A stretch of 64,000 nucleotides of DNA from Rugalucina vietnamica (taxonomy: Eukaryota > Mollusca > Bivalvia > Lucinida > Lucinidae), in the NCBI GenBank assembly GCA_964017185.1, contig OZ024874.1, positions 34,572,721 through 34,636,720 of the forward strand, read 5' to 3'. Below the pieces are notes generated by a model, which saw only the letters and a list, made by a program, of their open reading frames with translations, was not told the origin of the DNA and searched no databases. Position numbers and translations under genes: made by a program. This document shows positions 1-9,010 of the stretch, one piece after another (position 1 is the stretch's first letter; each line of letters begins with the position of its first letter).

Positions 1-187
1 ATGTCCTATATTATGGCGCAGAATTCCAGATATTTTACAGGAAATTGTATATGGCACTACAGGAAATTAGTAGGTATTACATACTTAGGTAGCGTAGTTA
101 GTCTTGGCCAGTATAGGTAGATAGGTAGTTTTAGTGGTATTGTTATGTAATACTTGATACTAACAAGCGTTCACGCATGTAACGGTT

Positions 188-286
188 CTTTGCATTTGCC
201 ATTTACGATACTTTTGAACAAGTTCGTTTTTCTGTGTTATATATTTGGAATATTCATAATTATATTATTTCATATATTATTACAGG
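188..286 (+). repeat. Dispersed direct repeat, copy 1 (intron-tail-like)
   Basis: This ~99-bp AT-rich segment recurs almost unchanged at 512-606. It starts at 'ctttgcatttgcc' and ends in 'attattacagg'. The end, a T/A-rich stretch followed by ACAG|G, looks like a spliceosomal 3' splice site. Copy 1 differs from copy 2 by a few small indels and substitutions, for example 'gttatatatttgg' against 'gctatatttgg'. I see the repetition directly; that these are duplicated intron ends is inference. Confidence 0.7.
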
Positions 287-511
287 TATGTTGTTTTAAG
301 CCATCTTTTACAACTGATAAGCTGCAGCATCTTTAGTGTCATTTCATCATTAAGAAGTGTAATATTTGATTATGATAACAAGATTTGATGTTATGTTGTA
401 AATAAGCCGCGTCATGGTAAATTGCCAATGTCTGTACAATTTAAGGTTAGCTGCAAGGTAGACTAAATCCATTCCAGATATGTCACTTTATGACATTTTA
501 TGTACTTTGTG
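287..511. other. AT-rich non-coding spacer between the two direct repeats
   Basis: Nothing recognisable. The short open frame running through 154-336 is AT-rich, hydrophobic by composition and crosses the direct repeat, so I do not treat it as a gene. Confidence 0.5.
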
Positions 512-606
512 CTTTGCATTTGCCATTTACGATACTTTTGAACAAGTTCGTTTTTCTGTGCTATATTTGGAATATTCATAATTATATTATTTCATATAAT
601 TACAGG
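512..606 (+). repeat. Dispersed direct repeat, copy 2 (intron-tail-like)
   Basis: Second copy of the 188-286 repeat, about 95 bp, again ending in a splice-acceptor-like 'ataattacag|g'. Unlike copy 1, it is followed at once by a clearly less AT-rich, open stretch (606-743), which would be the expected order for intron then exon. Confidence 0.7.
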
Positions 607-743
607 CGTTCGTCTTTATACGAATCCACGGGAAGAGTAGAACAAATATCACTATCTACCAAACCAGCCCGTTGACAATGGTGGCCAGTGTGAATAAAGA
701 CGACGCTCGTTGGTGTCCAAGAATGCCAGACGAATTCCAGTAA
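606..743 (+). other. Exon-like open segment after a splice-acceptor-like site
   Basis: Read in frame from the G that follows 'ttacag', this segment is open for 45 codons up to TAA at 741-743. Inside it an ATG at 678 has a strong Kozak context (A at -3, G at +4) and would give a 21-residue peptide beginning MVASVNKDDARW and ending PDEFQ. A 'cca|gtaaac' near 738 could instead be a weak splice donor, making this an internal or first coding exon. Composition is higher in GC than the preceding 600 bp. I do not recognise the peptide, no second exon can be linked, and the reverse strand is also open over much of the region (600-806, 652-933), so coding status is unproven. Confidence 0.2.
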
Positions 744-821
744 ACGCCGGGAGACGCCTTCGTTCATGACACAGCCATGTTGTATAGCTGTGAGCTTCGT
801 ACGCATGCATTCCTGTTGGTG

Positions 822-916
822 TGACGTCAGTGACTAGTGACCTGGGACGATGCGCGCGCCAATCAAAATGGAGATCTCCATCGATAGTAAACAATAGTAA
901 TTCCATTGAACACGTG
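822..916. promoter_or_regulatory. Cluster of promoter-type motifs (CRE, CCAAT, E-box)
   Basis: A perfect palindromic cAMP-response element TGACGTCA lies at 822-829, a CCAAT box follows a CG-rich run (gcgcgcgccaatc, about 853-865), and a CACGTG E-box is at 911-916. Together they sit in the most CpG-rich 100 bp of the flank. Such clustering is typical of metazoan promoters, but single motifs occur by chance and no transcript is visible from sequence alone. Direction cannot be decided. Confidence 0.25.
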
Positions 917-1260
917 GATAATAATGGGCCCAATTTGACAGTTTGTGTTTTCGCGATTCATGATTCCAAAGGATGACAGCCTAAACAGAAACAGACTTCC
1001 ATCGTGTGTGGAGTGATGTGTTCCTGGACATACTTCGTGACCATGGATTGTGTTTGCTTCGTTGGAACTCTTTTGTGTTGACATTGTCATGTACATTATT
1101 TATGTGCATGTCTTGTGTTGTGTGTATGAACTGGAATGGCTATTGATGTACAGTTTGGTGAGTGTATTTTAGTTGTCTACCTTGCAGCATATTTTTCGCT
1201 TTAGTAGATTTTTCATTTTATAAACACTGTTATTTTCCGTCCAATTAGAAACTGTGACTC
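917..1260. other. Unassigned flank
   Basis: I see no gene, repeat or RNA in this stretch. Open frames here are short and unlike any family I know. Confidence 0.4.
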
Positions 1261-1397
1261 TGATCAGCATGCTCCGTCGTTTGCCACAATACGAATATAG
1301 TAGTATAGACTTGATCCATCATGAACCTGTACTGTAGACCTGATCAGTGTGCTCTGTCACCCGTCACTATATAATGAAGCTAGTATAGTCTTGCTCC
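1261..1397 (+). repeat. Old tandem duplication, period 80 bp, two copies
   Basis: The segment starting 'tgatcagcatgctccgtc' at 1261 is repeated in diverged form at 1341 as 'tgatcagtgtgctctgtc'. Both run on to related ends, 'tagtatagacttgatcc' and 'tagtatagtcttgctcc'. Roughly three quarters of bases match by eye, so this is an old duplication unrelated to the satellite. Confidence 0.55.
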
Positions 1398-2209
1398 GTT
1401 CGTCGATCGGGCTCATGAACATTGGACAGTATTTTATCTGCAAACAAAATGTAGAACTGGATCATAATGTTCAGTCTGAGTTGAAGAAGCTATAGGCCTA
1501 GTCAGTATGTTGATAAAATGTAGCTAACCATTACACTTTCAGTGTAGAAACAGATCATTGAGCGGTAAGCGGAATTAAGCTGTACACGGTCTATTTGATA
1601 AATTGTTACATACAAAATGTAAATGTTTTGATTGTCAGTGGTGTATTCTGTGTATGGGTAGATTTTTCATAAGCTCATTGTTTTCATGAAAATTTTGATA
1701 AAAGTCAAAAGATCATGCTTTACTAACCTCTGCGCTGCGTAGAGTAGATGTATTTCTGAGGTAGCAGGAGTGTAGTGTAGAACTGTAGGAAGACATAGTA
1801 ACGTTATTCACAAAACGACCTTTGTATTCCCCGGGGTGGTTCTTCTCTCTTGCGCCTCCCATAGCCAATAGCCCAATCCCCTCGAATTCCCACCAGCTCT
1901 ATTCATGGTCTACACATTCATATTTTCCGTCCGATTTTTTTTCCCGCCGCTTCAAATAGTCTTTGCGTAAACCCAGATAAGTTTTTCAGTGTTTCCGTGG
2001 TGAAAATCGTATTCTTTCGGTCGAAAATTTTGATTTTTCTAATGAAAAATGCCGATTTACCACGTTGATCATCTGCTCCGAAAGCATGAAAATGTTGACT
2101 TCACCGTTTTGCGCTCGATTTTCACGGGTTTATAGTGCGTAACGGACCCTGCGTGCGGACATTCAAATTTTGCCAATATTTATTCAATATACGACTGGAT
2201 ATAGTATCT
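1398..2209. other. Unassigned flank
   Basis: No supported gene. The part from about 1920 to 2160 is rich in T runs and TTTTC/GAAAA words, and the last 60 bp lead directly into the tRNA-like sequence. Nothing else is recognisable. Confidence 0.4.
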
Positions 2210-2301
2210 GTCCCGTTGGCCGAGTAGTTAAGGCGCCGGATTTCTGTTCAGGTGATAACCAAGAAGATTTGGTCGATATCCTCTTCGAATCCCGTCGAAC
2301 T
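2210..2301 (+). pseudogene. tRNA-like relic, Ser/Leu (long variable arm) type
   Basis: The stretch keeps the two internal pol III promoter boxes: an A box TGGCCGAGTAG at 2217-2227 within a good D arm (gcc...ggc), and a B-box core TTCGAATCC at 2284-2292. Between them are an anticodon-like stem (ccgga/tcagg, one mismatch) and an extended variable arm whose stem accaa/ttggt pairs perfectly around a 6-nt loop. A long variable arm is the hallmark of tRNA-Ser and tRNA-Leu. The acceptor stem (gtcccgt against the 3' end) and the T stem (tcctc/cccgt) do not pair, and the loop read literally gives UCU, which does not fit Ser or Leu. I therefore call it a degenerate tRNA or tRNA-derived SINE head rather than a working tRNA gene. 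Confidence 0.45.
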
Positions 2302-2304
2302 CAA

Positions 2305-2331
2305 TTTTTTTTTTCAAACATTTTTTTTTTT
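2305..2331 (+). terminator. Oligo-T pol III terminator-like runs
   Basis: A run of ten T at 2305-2314 lies just downstream of the tRNA-like sequence, and a second run of eleven T covers 2321-2331. Four or more T is the usual pol III stop. Its position fits the tRNA-like unit, though the whole downstream 60 bp is T-rich. Confidence 0.4.
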
Positions 2332-2710
2332 CTTTTTGCTTGACACTTCTTACTTTTTTTATTTTTGGTGTCTGCATTTAAGGACCATGATACAAGCAGG
2401 TACATTTTGTGTTGGTTAATGCTACTGTACAGCCTTGGACTATTGTGAGAAAATTGTTTTGAAAGGGTCGTAAGTTTCAAGGGTTGTAAAATAAATAAGT
2501 TACATGCACATTAGCACGTTGCATGTTGACTTATTATTTGTGAATACGAAGGCTGCTTTGTTACGATCATACTTGCGATAACGAGGAATTTGCCGTTTAT
2601 TTTGTTCGTCCCGTTTCGTATAGTTTTCCGATTTTTGCGTCGAAAGGTTGCGTTTTGTTACCGTATGCTTGTGCGAATGTGCAAAAGCGCATAGCTACAC
2701 CCCATAGTGG
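2332..2710. other. Unassigned flank before the hairpin cluster
   Basis: No gene or known repeat is visible. The sequence becomes richer in CG and in TTCG/CGAA words from about 2560 on, a change of character that continues to the satellite junction. Confidence 0.4.
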
Positions 2711-2731
2711 TACCAATTACAGTAATTGGTA
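2711..2731. repeat. Perfect 10-bp inverted repeat, 1-nt centre
   Basis: Arms taccaattac (2711-2720) and gtaattggta (2722-2731) are exact reverse complements around a single A. It is the first of four hairpin-capable sites in 280 bp before the satellite. Confidence 0.8.
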
Positions 2732-2827
2732 AATAATGTAGCTATTTTCCGACATTTGCGTACTTTATTTTTCGGAACATACCGCTGTTTTGAGCCGAAA
2801 AACACTTTTGTTTTGCGTACGCTTTAA

Positions 2828-2842
2828 GTTGTTCGTAACAAC
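2828..2842. repeat. Short inverted repeat gttgtt/aacaac
   Basis: Six-base perfect arms flank a CGT centre. It is weak alone and notable only as a member of the hairpin cluster next to the satellite. Confidence 0.5.
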
Positions 2843-2885
2843 TCACCGTTTTAAACGACTGCGAACGAAAACGTACATTTATCGT

Positions 2886-2905
2886 ACAGTGAAAAAAATC
2901 ACTGT
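2886..2905. repeat. Inverted repeat acagtga/tcactgt with A-rich loop
   Basis: Seven-base perfect arms at 2886-2892 and 2899-2905 flank six A. It could form a small hairpin. Confidence 0.65.
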
Positions 2906-2922
2906 TTGCGAAGTACAGCGTA

Positions 2923-2991
2923 AAATATTTTGCGCGAGTTTTGCAAGTGCTTAGCGTTGCTAAGCACTTGCAAAACTCGCGCAAAATATTT
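2923..2991. repeat. Perfect 32-bp-arm palindrome at the satellite junction
   Basis: The left arm (2923-2954) and right arm (2960-2991) match at all 32 positions around the loop CGTTG (2955-2959). The inner part, 'cttagcgttgctaag', contains the TAGCGTTGC word that is very common in the satellite. The first satellite-phase base is 2992, directly after the right arm. A perfect 32-bp palindrome implies recent origin or active maintenance. It may be the product of fold-back DNA synthesis at the array edge, or of a hairpin-ended event that started or stopped the array. Confidence 0.9.
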
Positions 2992-3491
2992 AATGACAAC
3001 ACGTAAACACTAAGCTTTGCATTTGCAACCGTTAAAACCGTGTCAACACGTTAAAACTAAGCGTTGTAGTTAAAACCGTTAATGGCAACACGTAAACACT
3101 AAGCTTTGCATTTGCAACCGTTAAAACAGTTGCAAACGTTAGTGTCAACATGTCAGCACTAACCGTTACAGTTGCAACCTTTAATGGCAACACGTTAACA
3201 TTAAGCGTTAGTGGCAACTCGTTAAAGCTAAGCGTTGCAGTTGCAAACGTTAGTGTCAACATGTAAGCACTAACCGTTACAGTTGCAACCTTTAATGGCA
3301 ACACGTTAACATTAAGCGTTAGTGGCAACGCGTTAAAGCTAAGCGTTGCAGTTGCAAACGTTAGTGTCAACATGTAAGCACTAACCGTTGCAGTTGCAAC
3401 CTTTAAAGGCAACACGTTAACATTAAGCATTGCAGTTGCAAGCGTTAGTGGCAACACGTTAAAACTAAGCGTTGCAGTTACAACCGTTAGT

Positions 3492-3533
3492 GTCAACATT
3501 ACAGTAAGTGTAGCATTTGTTTACGTTAATTTC
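3492..3533 (+). repeat. Anchor monomer (diverged unit, once per block), type copy
   Basis: A diverged monomer with core 'acagtaagtgtagcattt' followed by 'gtttacgttaatttc' occurs once per block. Other copies begin near 4392, 5370, 6088, 6980, 10060, 11651, 12629, 14255, 15155, 16133, 16851, 17743, 20822, 22413, 23396, 25017, 25917, 26895, 27613, 28505, 31584, 33175, 34133, 34848, 35634, 36526, 37433, 38600, 39649, 40540, 41518, 42236, 43030, 44008, 44726, 46605, 47310, 48987, 49422, 50013, 51654, 52638, 53521, 54226, 55199, 56006, 57412, 58349, 60939, 61995 and 62959. There are about 60 in total with less regular ones. Three forms exist: cattacag, cattataacag and cattataacataacag; some have gctta for gttta. 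Confidence 0.85.
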
Positions 3534-6500
3534 AACACGTTAACACGTTGCAACCGTTTATGTCAACATGTTAACACTTAGCATTGCAGTTGCAACCGTT
3601 AGTGTCAACATGTTTACACTAAGCGTTGCAGTTGCAACCGTTAATGACAACACGTTAACACTAAGCATTGCGGTTACAATGCGTTAAAACTAAGCGTTGT
3701 AGTTAAAACCGTTAATGACAACACGTAAACACTAAGCTTTGCATTTGCAACCATTAAAACCATGTCAACACGTTAAAACTAAGCGTTGTAGTTATAACTG
3801 TTAATTGCAACACGTTAGCACTAAGCAATGGATTTGCAACCGTTAATACCGTGGCAACATGTTAAAACTAAGCGTTGCAGTTAAAACCGTTAATGACAAC
3901 ACGTAAACACTAAGCTTTGCATTTGCAACCGTTAAAACCGTGTCAACACGTTAAAACTAAGCGTTGTAGTTAAAACCGTTAATGGCAACACGTAAACACT
4001 AAGCTTTGCATTTGCAACCGTTGAAACAGTTGCAAACGTTAGTGTCAACATGTCAGCACTAACCGTTACAGTTGCAACCTTTAATGGCAACACGTTAACA
4101 TTAGGCGTTAGTGGCAACTCGTTAAAGCTAAGCGTTGCAGTTGCAAACGTTAGTGTCAACATGTAAGCACTAACCGTTACAGTTGCAACCTTTAATGGCA
4201 ACACGTTAACATTAAGCGTTAGTGGCAACACGTTAAAGCTAAGCGTTGCAGTTGCAAACGTTAGTGTCAACATGTAAGCACTAACCGTTGCAGTTGCAAC
4301 CTTTAAAGGCAACACGTTAACATTAAGCATTGCAGTTGCAAGCGTTAGTGGCAACACGTAAAAACTAAGCGTTGCAGTTACAACCGTTAGTGTCAACATT
4401 ACAGTAAGTGTAGCATTTGTTTACGTTAATTTCAACACGTTAACACGTTGCAACCGTTTATGTCAACATGTTAACACTTAGCATTGCAGTTGCAACCGTT
4501 AGTGTCAACATGTTTACACTAAGCGTTGCAGTTGCAACCGTTAATGACAACACGTTAACACTAAGCATTGCGGTTACAATGCGTTAAAACTAAGCGTTGT
4601 AGTTAAAACCGTTAATGACAACACGTAAACACTAAGCTTTGCATTTGCAACCATTAAAACCATGTCAACACGTTAAAACTAAGCGTTGTAGTTATAACCG
4701 TTAATTGCAACACGTTAGCAGTAACTTAGCACTAAGCATTGGATTTGCAACCGTTAATACCGCGGCAACACGTTAAAACTAAGCGTTGCAGTTGCAACCG
4801 TTAATGACAACACGTAAACACTAAGCTTTACATTTGCAACCATTAAAACCATGTCAACACGTTAAAACTAAGCGTTGTAGTTATAACTGTTAATTGCAAC
4901 ACGTTAGCACTAAGCATTGCATTTGCAGCCGTTAATACCGTGGCAACATGTTAAAACTAAGCGTTGCAGTTAAAACCGTTAATGACAACACGTAAACACT
5001 AAGCTTTGCATTTGCAACCGTTAAAACCGTGTCAACACGTTGAAACTAAGCGTTGTAGTTAAAACCGTTAATGGCAACACGTAAACACTAAGCTTTGCAT
5101 TTGCAACCGTTAAAACAGTTGCAAACGTTAGTGTCAACATGTAAGCACTAACCGTTACAGTTGCAACCTTTAATGGCAACACGTTAACATTAAGCGTTAG
5201 TGGCAACACGTTAAAGCTAAGCGTTGCAGTTGCAAACGTTAGTGTCAACATGTAAGCACTAACCGTTGCAGTTGCAACCTTTAAAGGCAACACGTTAACA
5301 TTAAGCATTGCAGTTGCAAGCGTTAGTGGCAACACGTTAAAACTAAGCGTTGCAGTTACAACCGTTAGTGTCAACATTATAACATAACAGTAAGTGTAGC
5401 ATTTGCTTACGTTAATTTCAACACGTTAACACGTTGCAACCGTTTATGTCAACACTTAGCATTGCAGTTGCAACCGTTAGTGTCAACATGTTTACACTAA
5501 GCGTTGCAGTTGCAACCGTTAATGACAACACGTAAACACTAAGCTTTGCATTTGCAACCATTAAAACCATGTCAACACGTTAAAACTAAGCGTTGTAGTT
5601 ATAACCGTTAATTGCAACACGTTAGCACTAAGCATTGGATTTGCAACCGTTAATACCTCGGCAACATGTTAAAACTAAGCGTTGCAGTTAAAACCGTTAA
5701 TGACAACACGTAAACACTAAGCTTTACATTTGCAACCATTAAAACCGTGTCAACACGTTAAAACTAAGCGTTGTAGTTAAATCCGTTAATGGCAACACGT
5801 AAACACTAAGCTTTGCATTTGCAACCGTTAAAACAGTTGCAAACGTTACTGTCAACATGTAAGCACTAACCGTTACAGTTGCAACCTTTAATGGCAAGAC
5901 GTTAACATTAAGCGTTAGTGGCAACACGTTCAAGCTAAGCGTTGCAGTTGCAAACGTTAGTGTCAACATGTAAGCATTAACCGTTGCAGTTGCAACCTTT
6001 AAAGGCAACACGTTAACATTAAGCATTGCAGCTGCAAGCGTTAGTGGCAACACGTTAAAACTAAGCGTTGCAGTTACAACCGTTAGTGTCAACATTACAG
6101 TTAGTGTAGCATTTGTTTACGTTAATTTCAACACGTTGCAACCGTTTATGTCAACATGTTAACACTTAGCATTGCAGTTGCAACCGTTAGTGTCAACATG
6201 TTTACACTAAGCGTTGCAGTTGCAAGCGTTAATGACAACACGTTAACACTAAGCATTGCGGTTACAATGCGTTAAAACTAAGCGTTGTAGTTAAAACCGT
6301 TAATGACAACACGTAAACACTAAGCTTTGCATTTGCAACCATTAAAACCATGTCAACACGTTAAAACTAAGCGTTGTAGTTATAACTGTTAATTGCAACA
6401 CGTTAGCACTAAGCAATGGATTTGCAACCGTTAATACCGTGGCAACATGTTAAAACTAAGCGTTGCAGTTAAAACCGTTAATGACAACACGTAAACACTA

Positions 6501-7781
6501 AGCTTTGCATTTGCAACCGTTAAAACCGTGTCAACACGTTAAAACTAAGCGTTGTAGTTAAAACCGTTAATGGCAACACGTAAACACTAAGCTTTGCATT
6601 TGCAACCGTTAAAACAGTTGCAAACGTTAGTGTCAACATGTCAGCACTAACCGTTACAGTTGCAACCTTTAATGGCAACACGTTAACATTAAGCGTTAGT
6701 GGCAACTCGTTAAAGCTAAGCGTTGCAGTTGCAAACGTTAGTGTCAACATGTAAGCACTAACCGTTACAGTTGCAACCTTTAATGGCAACACGTTAACAT
6801 TAAGCGTTAGTGGCAACGCGTTAAAGCTAAGCGTTGCAGTTGCAAACGTTAGTGTCAACATGTAAGCACTAACCGTTGCAGTTGCAACCTTTAAAGGCAA
6901 CACGTTAACATTAAGCATTGCAGTTGCAAGCGTTAGTGGCAACACGTTAAAACTAAGCGTTGCAGTTACAACCGTTAGTGTCAACATTACAGTAAGTGTA
7001 GCATTTGTTTACGTTAATTTCAACACGTTAACACGTTGCAACCGTTTATGTCAACATGTTAACACTTAGCATTGCAGTTGCAACCGTTAGTGTCAACATG
7101 TTTACACTAAGCGTTGCAGTTGCAACCGTTAATGACAACACGTTAACACTAAGCATTGCGGTCACAATGCGTTCAAACTAAGCGTTGTAGTTAAAACCGT
7201 TAATGACAACACGTTAACACTAAGCTTTGCATTTGCAACCATTAAAACCATGTCAACACGTTAAAACTAAGCGTTGTAGTTATAACTGTTAATTGCAACA
7301 CGTTAGCACTAAGCAATGGATTTGCAACCGTTAATACCGTGGCAACATGTTAAAACTAAGCGTTGCAGTTAAAACCGTTAATGACAACACGTAAACACTA
7401 AGCTTTGCATTTGCAACCGTTAAAACCGTGTCAACACGTTAAAACTAAGCGTTGTAGTTAAAACCGTTAATGGCAACACGTAAACACTAAGCTTTGCATT
7501 TGCAACCGTTAAAACAGTTGCAAACGTTAGTGTCAACATGTAATCACTAACCGTTACAGTTGCAACCTTTAATGGCAACACGTTAACATTAAGCGTTAGT
7601 GGCAACACGTTAAAGCTAAGCGTTGCAGTTGCAAACGTTAGTGTCAACATGTAAGCACTAACCGTTGCAGTTGCAACCTTTAAAGGCAACACGTTAACAT
7701 TAAGCATTGCAGTTGCAAGCGTTAGTGGCAACACGTTAAAACTAAGCGTTGCAGTTACAACCGTTAGTGTCATAGAGGATA

Positions 7782-7930
7782 TTTGCTTTTTTTCGGTGAA
7801 TACCAAATATATTTCACCGAGTGAGTTGAAAACATCAAAATTTTCACGAGTGCGCAGCACGAGTGAAAATTTTTATGTTTTCAACACTCGAGGTGAAATA
7901 TATTTGGTATTCACCGAAAAAAAAAGCAAA
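7782..7930. repeat. Fold-back palindrome, ~72-bp arms (copy 1)
   Basis: Left arm 7782-7853 and right arm 7857-7930 are near-perfect reverse complements. They run from tttgctttttttcggtgaat at the left end to gtattcaccgaaaaa...gcaaa at the right. The arms carry a few mismatches near the centre (cacgag against cactcg after complementing), and the loop is only 3 nt. It resembles palindromic fold-back/MITE-type repeats common in invertebrate genomes. The short peptides readable from it, such as EIYLVFTEKK, are by-products. Confidence 0.85.
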
Positions 7931-8203
7931 TTTTCTTTTTATTTTATACAATACACGGGCATTTTCCTATTTACAAGGCAGGCGGTAAAAATGCAAAAAC
8001 CAAAAATTTTTGAAAACACAAATAATTTTGGTACCACATTGTTCCTTACGTTCTAACTAAGAAAATGAATACCCACACTTTATGTTTTCGTTCATAAATA
8101 ACGGAGTTATAGGCATTTGAATTTCTGAAGTGAGACACATTTAATGACGTCAAGTAAATGGAAACGTCAGAAGTAATCCAAAATCTACAGTGACGATATA
8201 GGC
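7931..8203. other. AT-rich spacer within the insert (copy 1)
   Basis: No gene or known element is seen; it contains one TGACGTCA word at 8145-8152. The same sequence follows the palindrome in the other two insert copies. Confidence 0.5.
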
Positions 8204-8271
8204 TGATATCAGTCACTAGTGACTTTTGATATCAGTGAGATTTGATATCAGTGAAATTTCATATCAATGAA
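8204..8271 (+). repeat. gatatcagtga short tandem array (copy 1)
   Basis: Four imperfect repeats of 'ttgatatcagtga' lie in 68 bp, the first joined to the palindrome agtcactagtgact. Each repeat contains the GATATC palindrome, except that the last reads catatcaatga. Confidence 0.75.
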
Positions 8272-8342
8272 AATACCAATTTTATCAAGTTTTGATATAC
8301 ATAGGTCTTCCACACTAAATACAGTGAAAGAAATGTTTTTGT

Positions 8343-8414
8343 ATGTTTTTCAGCGTACTTCAAGCATTTATGTTTTTCAGCGTACTTCAAGCATTTTTCA
8401 GCGTACTTCAAGCA
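8343..8414 (+). repeat. 27-bp tandem array, 2.7 copies (copy 1)
   Basis: Two exact 27-bp copies at 8343-8369 and 8370-8396 are followed by an 18-bp partial copy (8397-8414). Each contains 'tttttcagcgtacttcaagc'. The repeated 'MFFSVLQAF' frame over this array is an artefact of 27 being a multiple of three. Confidence 0.9.
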
Positions 8415-9010
8415 AGATGGCCCCGACATAAAGCTTTCATTTTAGTTGGTTGGGGCCGGAGCTTCTTGTCTGTTGCTTGGCCCACCGGGGTCCAACTGGT
8501 GTTTTTCTTTTGCTCCGAAGTTAGTAGGTTATTCGGCGCCCAGGGATCTCCATCGTCGGGCAGCTTACTCAGTCTGTGAGTCCTGGTTTTTGATTCATCA
8601 GGATGTTTATCATGATTTATTTGTTTGTTCTTGATGATTCATTTACTAGTTAGAGATTCACCACGAGGACCGAATAACTAACTAAATGTTATGAACCACT
8701 GCAGAAGCTGAGGGTGAGGTTATGGCCATGTAAAACCGGTTTAAGCCCGCCAGTAACTTTGTGTTACTGATCGTTCCAAGTCGATACTTCTGTGGTGGTT
8801 CTTTTCGTTTTATGTCTTGGTGTTTGAAAAATTTTTTGTGCTGTTGGCGCCTTATGTATGTTTTCATATTTTTAGTTAAGTTAAGGTAACTGAGTGGCCA
8901 CCTATTGGGAAAATAGCTGCTCATTCGGCTTACGATATGTTTCATGGTATAAGTACCTGATTGTTGGTTTGGTTTTTTCCCGCCTCGGTTTTTGGAGTGG
9001 GAATCTTTTT
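8415..9010 (+). mobile_element. SINE-like segment (copy 1), tentative
   Basis: This more GC-balanced ~600 bp has blocks such as 'ggcccaccggggtccaactg' and 'gtaaaaccggtttaagccc', with a T-rich 3' part. From memory these resemble interspersed repeats seen in mollusc sequences, but I cannot confirm a family. No convincing pol III A/B boxes or tail repeat are visible. Open frames at 8343-8579, 8446-8634 and 8682-8945 match nothing I know. Confidence 0.35.

Noticed and set aside
188-200. 12-base match ctttgcatttgc shared by the flank repeats (188, 512) and the satellite
   Set aside because: The match ends after 12 low-complexity bases and the neighbouring sequence differs; it is best treated as chance unless a genome search shows more.
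600-1096. Minus-strand frames 600-806, 652-933 and 863-1096
   Set aside because: They overlap in different frames, have no recognisable domain and no splice-site or start-context support; the region is merely less AT-rich.
2742-3002. 86-codon minus-strand frame at the junction
   Set aside because: It runs through the 32-bp palindrome and into the satellite; the composition of the hairpin explains it.
3032-3499. Minus-strand open frames of 118, 155 or 192 codons repeated through the array as a family of repeat-protein genes
   Set aside because: They are the satellite itself read in a frame that stays open because 42 and 111 are multiples of three. Every block has one, they end at the same satellite stop, the complementary strand is equally open, and copies vary without visible preference for silent changes.
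7796-8056. Coding frame over the fold-back palindrome (7796-8056, 18,559-18,750, 29,321-29,512)
   Set aside because: It is a reading of both arms of an inverted repeat, and its C-terminus changes when the A run changes by one base, as expected for non-coding DNA.
8343-8945. Frames at 8343-8579, 8446-8634 and 8682-8945 (and their copies) as transposon proteins
   Set aside because: They are short, overlap on two strands, have no transposase or reverse-transcriptase motif, and the first starts in a 27-bp tandem array.
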